From Liopterus haemorrhoidalis (lineage: Eukaryota; Arthropoda; Insecta; Coleoptera; Dytiscidae): a DNA stretch of 64,000 nt. The translations under genes were made by a program, and so were the position numbers. Under the pieces are notes generated by a model. The model was given only the letters and a program-made list of their open reading frames with translations, was not told the origin of the DNA and ran no database searches. Location of the stretch: positions 19,932,829 through 19,996,828 of the forward strand of contig OZ020625.1 of assembly GCA_963971575.1 (NCBI GenBank). The letters run 5' to 3'. Position 1 is the stretch's first letter; every line of letters starts with the position of its first letter. Below are positions 56,953 through 64,000 of the stretch, piece by piece.

Positions 56953-57072
56953 ATGCCACCCAGACGTAGACCTTTATCCAAAAGTCACAAACGAACTAAA
57001 AAAGCGAAATGTCAAGATCCTCCATATTTTGTAAATAAAAAAATAGCCATCGCTGGTGAACTTCAATCATAA
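56953..57072 (+). CDS. Short basic ORF, homologous to 63028-63156
   Basis: A 39-residue frame starts MPPRRRPLSKSHKRTKKAK, strongly basic, and stops at 57072. The same start occurs on the minus strand at 63156 (MPPTRRPLSKSRKRSKRAK). In both, the upstream sequence TTAGGTCAATATGCC follows a T-rich stretch, like a splice acceptor ending TTAG. The repeated, conserved start suggests the N-terminal exon of a transposon protein; basic MPP-starts occur in insect Helitron proteins, but I cannot confirm that. The two frames diverge after about 19 residues. Not claimed as a functional gene. Confidence 0.3.
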   Translation: MPPRRRPLSKSHKRTKKAKCQDPPYFVNKKIAIAGELQS

Positions 57073-57175
57073 TTGTTACATTTAGGGGCAGACTTGAATT
57101 TAAAAATAAAATTACCTAAAATTTTAGCATAGTCAATGGCGAGTCAGTACAATAACAAAATAATTAATATTATTT

Positions 57176-58398
57176 TAAAAAAATTTATGTGAAGTGTGAA
57201 TTTTCACACATTTCAGGGTTTCGCAGGTATTTAGTAAGTGAATAATGATTATTTGGAATGCCAAAACAAATTTTATGTTACAATATTTCTTTTTTTTGTT
57301 AATTTTAATTTGAATGCCTAATACCATTATGTAAGTTTCTAAATATGTGCAGTATTTTTTATTATATAGCAAGGTTCAAAAAAATTTTGAAAAAATTCCT
57401 CTTAGATAGATATATAATCTAAAAATATTTAGTGAAGGCGGAATGCTGAGTGTGTAGGACATATTTTGCTTTGTAGTATTCATTGTAAAATGAACAATAT
57501 TTTAAAAATAATTTATCATCTCTTAATCTAAGAGCTTTAAAAACAAATTTTATGTTAAAATATTTTTATGTTAATTTTAATTCGAGTGCCTAATACCATT
57601 ATTTAGGTTTCTTAATATGTGCAGTATTTTTTTTATATAGCAAGGTTCATTAAGATTTTGAAAATTGCGCCTATGGCTTCATTGGTTGTTTCTAGTCATA
57701 GCTCCTCCCTTTGATTTCGTGTACATTCAAACAGAATTAAATTATAATTTCAACAATTTCCACAGGTTATTAAATTTACGCTTTTAAAAATTAAATGTAA
57801 CATTTGCCAAAATATAACTAGAATTATGAAAAAATAATTTAAAATAAAAATGCAAAAAAAATAAATAAATAATAATATTGTCTCTTCTCGTGGGATTCGA
57901 ACTCATTTTCTTGGGCAGAACGCTAGTACCGTAACCATTGCACCAAGATACACGTTACAGTTTAGTGTGTTATATAACTATAAGTTTTCAACATTATTAG
58001 CAAAAAAACACAAAAAATGCTTTTTTTTCCAAAAACATAATCTGATCAAAAATTCCTGTTGTACTATTCCGGTTCACACCAATGTACATTACTTAGAATT
58101 TTTTCAGATTTTTAGTTTAAACCATCTGGGCTACAGGGTGTGGGACAATTTTTTTTTTGCACAATTTTGGCAAAAATCGCTTCAAAATAATTTATTTTGC
58201 AGAAATAAAAATTTGATCGTTAATCCACGTACCAAGGGCTTTCATTTGATACCCTACTCAGAATTTTAAAAAAATATATTTTTTTTTCGATGAGCACATA
58301 TTTGTTTATATTTTTAGGGGGATATGTTTTTTATATGTTTTAGTATTTTTCCTATGTGCGGGTCAAAGAGTTGTATAAGCATGCCAAATTTCAACTCT
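57176..58398 (-). mobile_element. HINE-like element, copy F, 5'-truncated
   Basis: The 3' end (CACATAAATTTTTTT, stem-loop, subTIR CCTGCGAAACCC) is at 57176. Similarity stops near 58398 in the AACTCT word, before the GTCT run and 5' subTIR. An internal segment of about 140 bp (57255-57395) resembles 57540-57680, so it may have a partial internal duplication. Confidence 0.7.
57885..57965 (-). promoter_or_regulatory. tRNA-like Pol III box module in HINE copy F
   Basis: On the minus strand CTTGGTGCAATGGTTACGG (A-box-like) and GAGTTCGAATCCC (consensus B-box). Best-preserved boxes in the family. Confidence 0.55.
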
Positions 58399-58689
58399 AG
58401 CTAAATAAATTAGAAATTTATTTTCTGCTATAATTTAGAAGAAAAATGTATTCTCTATTCTGTAATGATCATATCAAGGTCGCTGCCAGGGAGGGTTTTG
58501 GGCGTCGACCCCCCCCCCCCGCAAATAATAGATGCGTATTTTTTTTTACTTATCAGTTAAAATATTACGATTTTTTTCTGCTCATCAGTTTAAAAAATAA
58601 TCCCAAATAAAATGTATTTTATATTTTGGATCACTCCCATAAACATTATCTTTTTTCGGTTCAGCAAAAATAACGGTTTTTTACGGTTT
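58399..58689. other. Unassigned region with poly-C and CGGTT-rich repeats
   Basis: Includes a 12-C run at about 58510 and TTTTCGGTTCGGTTTTTGCG words similar to those near 34900. Nothing else is recognised. Confidence 0.3.
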
Positions 58690-59590
58690 TCGGTTCGGTT
58701 TTTGCGAATTTCATGTATCTATGTCCAAGCAACGTTCTGTCGAATAAAAAATACCCATTTACTCCTTTAAGGGTGAAATTAAAAAAAACCTCAAAATTAT
58801 TTAGAGATATTTTAAAATGACATCTATGTGCCATTTTAAATGCTATGACTCAACAAACACAGGACATACGACGGGATGTATATTTCACCCCGAATGTAGA
58901 TTCGCCCCTTTAGGGGTTGATTGGGAAAAAAAATCCTTTCTGCAAGTTTTTTGCATTTGTATGGGTAATCTTTATATGCAAAAATCAAGTCGATATTTTA
59001 TTGGTCCTAAGAACATTAAGGAATCCTTGAAATCTAATTTGAGCCTTTAAGGATGCAATTTTAAAAAATTGTCAAAACCATTTCGAGATATTTAAAAAAG
59101 ACAACCATCAGCCAAAAAGAAATTTTATGACTCAACAAATACAGGAAATACGACGGGATGTATAATTAAGTCCGAATGTAGATTCACCTATTTAGGGCTT
59201 GATTAGGACAAAATCCTGAAATAAGGTTTTCGGCCTTTGTATTGGTAATCTTTATAAGAAAAAACCAAATCGATATTTTACTGGTCCTAAGAGAAATTAA
59301 AGAATCCTTGAAATCATAATTCACCCCTTTTCACCCTTTAGGGGTGACATTTTAGAAAACTGTCAAAACCATTTCGAGATATTTTAAAAAGACACCTATG
59401 TGCCAGAAAGAAACGTTTTAACTCAACAAACACAGGAAATACGAAGGGATGTATAGTTCACCCCGATTGTAGATTCACCCCTTTAAGGGTTGATTAGGAC
59501 AAAATCCTGATATAAGTTTTTTGGTATTTGTATGGATAATCTTTATAAGCAAAAAGAAAGTCGATATCTTATTGGTCCTAAGAGATATTA
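58690..59590 (-). repeat. Orphan ~291-bp satellite block (left arm of palindrome 1)
   Basis: Three or so units of the Helitron satellite, recognisable by CCCCTTTAGGGGTTGATT and GGTCCTAAGAGA, without the Helitron ends. It continues into the palindrome arm and reappears inverted at 61275-61950. Confidence 0.75.
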
Positions 59591-60669
59591 TTATATTATT
59601 CTGATAATAAACTATATTTTAAACTTTTTCGGCTATTTTATTTATTGCCTTACTGAATAAAAATAAAAATGTCATTTTACCTATTTGTTATTTGAACGTT
59701 TAGTTAAAATTATATACTTTAGATTTACTTTTAAATATATCATATAAATTATATTTACCAAGTATTAATATTTGTTTATGTAGCAAAATAATGCTAAATA
59801 GAGTCTAATCTAATCAGTTTATGGCTAGCCATAAAAGAAACTAATGCTTCTATTGGCGAAGCGCATGTGGAAATAAATTTGATATAGAAGCGCACGGCCC
59901 ACAGTCTAACGGATAACAGCTGAACTATTTTTAACATTGATACAGATACAGAAAATTATATTTACCAATTCATCTCGAAAACTATTTAGTTTTAATGAAA
60001 AATATAAATATAAGGTTGTTCTACTATAAATTCTGATCGCTCTAAAGGAAACCAAATTCTTTTCAAATTTGTTGTTTTTAAGATTAATAGGAATGTGTTT
60101 GTATGCATGCAAATCTAGCGAAAAACTGGTTTGCGTCCCCGATTGAATCGCCTCCTTAAGGTGGCGATTCAATCGGGGACGCAAACCAGTTTTTCGCTAC
60201 ATTTGCATGCATACAAACACATTCCTATTTATCTTAAAAACAACAAATTTGAAAAGAATTTGGTTTCCTTTAGAGCGATCAGAATTTATAGTAGAACAAC
60301 CTTATATTTTTATTTTTCATTAAAACTAAATAGTTTTCGAGATGAATTGTAAAATATAATTTTCTGTATCTGTATCAATGTTAAAAATAGTTCAGCTGTT
60401 ATCCGTTAGACTGCGGGCCGCGCGCTTTCTATATCAAATTTATTTCCACATGCGCTTCGCCAATCGAAGCATTGCTTCTTTTATGGCTAGCCATAAACTG
60501 ATTAGATTATATTAGACTCTATTTTGCATTATTTTGCTACATAAACAAATATTAATACTTGGTAAATATAATTTATATGATATATTTAAAAGTAAATCTA
60601 AAGTATATAGTTTTAACTAAACATTCAAATAACAAATAGGTAAAATGACATTTTTATTTTTATTCAGTA

Positions 60670-61211
60670 AAGCGTGTTCTACATTATACTTTATTCATCA
60701 ATTTTCTAAACTTTTTTCTTTGAACTAGAAGTTGTCAAAGTTTTAATACAATTTATTTTTCAATTTTTTGGTAGAGAATGAAATTCTTACACGTGTTTCA
60801 GTTCATTTAAAGTACCAACATAAAAATATAATTCATATCTTGTCAAATGTTTATAACCTAGCTATTAGATTTGTAAAATTACTGATTTACATACAAAACA
60901 CAATTTATATATTCGCTTATTCAAACCAATGATCAACAAAACACTATTAAACACGTGGTAATACAAAATATTTACAAGCGTAATTTTAATGTTGGTACAA
61001 TTGTTAAAACTGTCTACTGCGCATGCACCGAGTTCCAAGTTGGATGTGTTTTGAAGAATAGTTGGATCAAATCTAGTTTTGAATAAAGTTGACCTTGACT
61101 ATATACCGTGTTCTACACTGTACAATTTCACTGATTTATTTCTAGTACAAGTTCTAGTCAAAGAAATAAGTATGAAAATTTGATGAGAATTGTATAATGT
61201 AGAACACGCTT
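60670..61211. mobile_element. MITE (AAGCGTG termini) in the right palindrome arm
   Basis: AAGCGTGTTCTACATTATAC at the left and its inverse at the right, flanked by TA (60668-60669, 61212-61213). The left arm of the palindrome carries the uninterrupted site (TTGCCTTACTGAATA), so the insertion is later than the palindrome. The related copy in H4 is in the opposite orientation. Confidence 0.88.
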
Positions 61212-61274
61212 TAGGCAATAAATAAAATAGCCGAAAAAGTTTAAAATATAGTTTATTGTCAGAATAATATAATA

Positions 61275-61952
61275 ATATCTCTTAGGACCAATCAGGATTT
61301 TGTCCTAATCAACCCCTAAAGGGCTGAATCTACAATCGGGGTGAACTATACATCCCTTCGTATTTCCTGTGTTTGTTGAGTTAAAACGTTTCTTTCTGGC
61401 ACATAGGTGTCTTTTTAAAATATCTCGAAATGGTTTTGACATTTTTTTAAAATTTCACCCCTAAAGGGGTGAATTATGATTTCAAGGATTCTTTAATTTC
61501 TCTTAGGACCAGTAAAATATCGATTTGGTTTTTTCTTATAAAGTGGTAATACAAAGGCCGAAAACCCTATTTCAGGATTTTGTCCTAATCAACCCCTAAA
61601 TAGGTGAATCTACATTCGGACTTAATTATACATCCCGTCGTATTTCCTGTATTTGTTGAGTCATAACATTTCTTTTTGGCTGATGGTTGTCTTTTTTAAA
61701 TATCTTGAAATGGTTTTGACAATTTTTTAAAATTGCATCCTTAAAGGGTGAAATTCGATTTCAAGGATTCCTTAATATCTCTTAGGACAAATAAAATATC
61801 GACTTGATTTTTACATATAAAGATACAAATGCAAAAAACTTGCAGAAAGGATTTTTTTCCCAATCAACCCCTAAAGGGGTGAATTTACATTCGGGGTGAA
61901 ATATACATCCCGTCGTATATCCTGTGTTTGTTGAGTCATAGCATTCTTTGTA
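61275..61952 (+). repeat. Orphan ~291-bp satellite block (right arm of palindrome 1)
   Basis: Inverse of 58839-59590, with a small deletion. It ends at GAGTCATAGCAT. Confidence 0.75.
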
Positions 61953-62169
61953 TAAATTCACGTGTATTTCAAATGGATGAAAAATTCTGTTGTTATATTA
62001 TTTATTACTATTAAATAATAAACCATTATTAACTATTAATGACCAACATCAATTTCTCAGATTAAAAACACGGTACTTAATGGTATTTTCATTTCAAGCT
62101 AGTAGATTATTCACTATAAGTAGGGTGACCAGATTTCAGTGAAGGGAAACCGGGACACAGGGAAAAAAA

Positions 62170-62345
62170 GAAGGTCCTCACCACCCAGATCTAAGTGAAG
62201 ATCAAAAAAAAAGGTCCTCACCTCCCAGATCCACGTGAAGAGCAAAAAAAAAGGTCCTCACCTCCCAAATTCAAGTGAAGAGCAAAAAAAGGTCCTCACC
62301 TCCCAAATCCAATTGAAGAACAAAAAAAAAGAAAAAAAAGGATCT
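62170..62345 (+). repeat. Minisatellite, ~38-44 bp unit
   Basis: About four units of GGTCCTCACCTCCCA-AT-C-A-GTGAAGA-CAAAAAAA. Related words (GGACC-TTTTTTT-GCTCCTCAC) occur in the hAT MITE at 56316, hinting at shared origin. Confidence 0.75.
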
Positions 62346-62353
62346 CACCTCTC

Positions 62354-62559
62354 CAGTGGCGGCGCTAGCGGGGGGTCCAGGGGGGCCCGGACCCGCCCAA
62401 AAACAGCCCTGGCCCCCAGTTGCCCCCCCCAGAATTTTTGGAGAAAAATGTATTTTAGGCGTTAGGACCTTTTTTTTAGGTCATCACTTGTATTTGCCCC
62501 CCTCAAATTTTACTAAAAAATTTTCTGGCCCCAGATTTTAAGAGCTAGCGCCGCCACTG
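62354..62559. mobile_element. 206-bp hAT MITE nested in the hAT MITE
   Basis: CAGTGGCGGCGCTAGCG to CGCTAGCGCCGCCACTG, with the exact 8-bp duplication CACCTCTC at 62346-62353 and 62560-62567. Mirrored at 63776-63981 by the palindrome. Confidence 0.92.
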
Positions 62560-62903
62560 CACCTCTCACATTAACTAGTTGTAATATTTCTTTTCTTACA
62601 AATGCATAATTATGTAAAAACCGGGACAATCGACCGTCCCGAAAACATTTTTCGGGACACCGGGACAATGTACCTAAAATCGGGACAATCCCGGAAAACC
62701 GGGACGGATGGTCACCCACGGTCACCCCTAACTATAAGGAATATTATTCACTCTACCGTCATATACATTTGTAAGTCTCTACTATAATTACCTGGACATG
62801 CACCTCCATATAGTTTGCATATCAATAAGCGATTCATTTGATGAACTCCTGTCGACGTTTTGAACTGATTCATTTTCATTAGATTTCAGTTTCTTTGACC
62901 TTA

Positions 62904-62909
<6 letters not shown>

Positions 62910-62935
<26 letters not shown>

Positions 62936-63012
62936 ATAATAATAATGGACGCTTGTCAAGACCTGAAAAACCCCAAATAATAATAATAATGATAAATAAT
63001 ACTAATAATAAT
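62910..63012 (+). repeat. (AAT)n microsatellite
   Basis: Two imperfect AAT runs at about 62910-62945 and 62979-63012. They are mirrored at 63323-63430. Confidence 0.85.
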
Positions 63013-63027
63013 GAGAGTTAAAATTAT

Positions 63028-63156
63028 TTATACAATTAAAAAAAATATATAAATTACATACAAATTTTCCAATTTTCTTTTATGATATTCTTTCATAGAT
63101 TTCGCTCTTTTACTGCGTTTGCGACTTTTTGATAAAGGTCTACGTGTGGGTGGCAT
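63028..63156 (-). CDS. Short basic ORF, second copy of the MPP start
   Basis: Minus-strand frame starting MPPTRRPLSKSRKRSKRAK, 42 residues, its ATG lying in the unpaired centre of palindrome 2. Only the part after codon 6 is mirrored in the right arm, so the right arm has no start. See 56953-57072. Possibly the first exon of a transposon protein, with a potential donor at TAT|GTAATT; function unknown. Confidence 0.3.
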   Translation of the reverse strand: MPPTRRPLSKSRKRSKRAKSMKEYHKRKLENLYVIYIFFLIV

Positions 63157-63399
63157 ATTGACCTAATAAAATTTTTAAAAAAATCTGTTTAAAAATCCTT
63201 TATCAAAAAGTCGCAAACGCAGTAAAAGAGCGAAATCTATGAAAGAATATCATAAAAGAAAATTGGAAAATTTGTATGTAATTTATATATTTTTTTTAAT
63301 TGTATAAATAATTTTAACTCTCATTATTATTAGTATTATTTATCATTATTATTATTATTTGGGGTTTTTCAGGTCTTGACAAGCGTCCATTATTATTAT

Positions 63400-63431
<32 letters not shown>

Positions 63432-63775
63432 TAAGGTCAAAGAAACTGAAATCTAATGAAAATGAATCAGTTCAAAACGTCGACAGGAGTTCATCAAATG
63501 AATCGCTTATTGATATGCAAACTATATGGAGGTGCATGTCCAGGTAATTATAGTAGAGACTTACAAATGTATATGACGGTAGAGTGAATAATATTCCTTA
63601 TAGTTAGGGGTGACCGTGGGTGACCATCCGTCCCGGTTTTCCGGGATTGTCCCGATTTTAGGTACATTGTCCCGGTGTCCCGAAAAATGTTTTCGGGACG
63701 GTCGATTGTCCCGGTTTTTACATAATTATGCATTTGTAAGAAAAGAAATATTACAACTAGTTAATGTGAGAGGTG

Positions 63776-63981
63776 CAGTGGCGGCGCTAGCTCTTAAAAT
63801 CTGGGGCCAGAAAATTTTTTAGTAAAATTTGAGGGGGGCAAATACAAGTGATGACCTAAAAAAAAGGTCCTAACGCCTAAAATACATTTTTCTCCAAAAA
63901 TTCTGGGGGGGCCAACTGGGGGCCAGGGCTGTTTTTGGGCGGGTCCGGGCCCCCCTGGACCCCCCGCTAGCGCCGCCACTG
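63776..63981. mobile_element. Mirror copy of the 206-bp hAT MITE
   Basis: Inverse of 62354-62559, duplicated as part of palindrome 2 rather than by separate transposition. Confidence 0.88.
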
Positions 63982-64000
63982 GAGAGGTGAGATCCTTTTT

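Larger units (their letters stand above)
58839..61952. repeat. Spacerless palindrome 1 (~1.3-kb arms)
   Basis: The centre is CCTTAAGG, between 60157 and 60158, with AAACTGGTTTGCGTCCCCG reading inward and its complement reading outward. The left arm ends near 58839 (ATGCTATGACTC) and the right arm near 61952. Right-arm differences: an MITE (60670-61211), a deletion of about 60 bp in the satellite near 61290, and scattered substitutions. The divergence shows it is a real, aged structure rather than an assembly fold. Two mirrored open frames starting MRPRLNR at the centre read outward on opposite strands; I do not recognise them and consider them by-products. Confidence 0.85.
62121..62730. mobile_element. 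hAT MITE with internal minisatellite and nested hAT
   Basis: TAGGGTGACC...GGTCACCCCTA, with the 8-bp duplication ACTATAAG at 62113-62120 and 62731-62738. GGGACA/CCCGG-rich subterminal sequence is typical of the GGTGACC hAT group. Inside are a ~40-bp minisatellite (62175-62345) and a second hAT MITE (62354-62559). Most of it is mirrored in palindrome 2. Confidence 0.88.
62335..64000. repeat. Near-perfect palindrome 2 (~800-bp arms, runs off the window)
   Basis: 62335-63138 and 63197-64000 are reverse complements with constant offset (paired positions sum to 126335) and about one mismatch seen (near 62420). A 58-bp unpaired centre lies between. The right arm repeats, inverted, the nested hAT MITE, the GGTCACCC terminus and the (TAA)n run. 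The outer edge is not visible because the window ends. It could be a very young inverted duplication or an assembly artefact. Confidence 0.85.

Noticed and set aside
59906..60352. Mirrored frames starting MRPRLNR at the palindrome centre
   Set aside because: Both exist because the arms are inverted copies. There is no recognised domain and the frames differ in length between arms.

Overview
This window looks like a transposon-dense stretch of an arthropod nuclear genome, most likely an insect. It is AT-rich, contains no prokaryotic-style operons, and uses eukaryotic splice signals. Its transposon families (Tc1/mariner, pogo, piggyBac, PIF/Harbinger, hAT, Helitron, Helentron-like, a non-LTR retroelement, a solo LTR) are typical of large insect genomes. 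I cannot fix the order. I see no rRNA genes, canonical tRNA genes or CRISPR arrays. The only host-like gene I can argue for is a two-exon C2H2 zinc-finger gene (exons at 33330-33507 and 38942-39453).

Layout. 1-13000: a Helentron-like element, then a decayed transposase gene (2675-4083, minus strand) with a 48-bp intron. It is cut off just upstream of its ATG by two rolling-circle elements joined head to tail (4093-8377, 8378-12973). An apparently intact mariner-type element with a 404-codon reading frame sits in the second (11007-12316). 13000-18270: an MITE, several tandem repeats, and one Helitron-like element (15130-17469). 18274-30776: three more Helitron-like elements joined head to tail, all on the minus strand, carrying a pogo/Tigger relic and an MITE. 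The cores of all six are arrays of a repeat unit of about 291 bp.

30777-48350: hAT remnants, then 31790-46181, which is bracketed by hAT-type inverted termini (CAGTGATGGGCG) and the same 8-bp duplication (attttaaa). Inside this 14.4-kb interval lie the zinc-finger exons, a Harbinger relic, Helentron-like elements and a piggyBac element with a non-LTR fragment and a hAT nested in it. A second hAT (46331-48341) with another hAT nested inside follows. 48350-58400: an MITE, a terminal-inverted-repeat element (48949-52132), a solo LTR (52333-53136), Helentron-like copies and small hAT/MITE insertions. 58690-64000: two large palindromes, one spacerless and slightly diverged (centre 60157/60158), the other near-perfect and running off the window (centre about 63167).

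The genes do not form a pathway. The story is layered insertion: target-site duplications and empty-site comparisons let much of the order of events be read directly. The observations I rate most interesting are the head-to-tail Helitron junctions, the possible hAT 'cargo' interval around the zinc-finger gene, and the Helentron-like family whose copies each carry a divergent tRNA-like Pol III box module at the same position. All lengths, boundaries and identities were read by eye.
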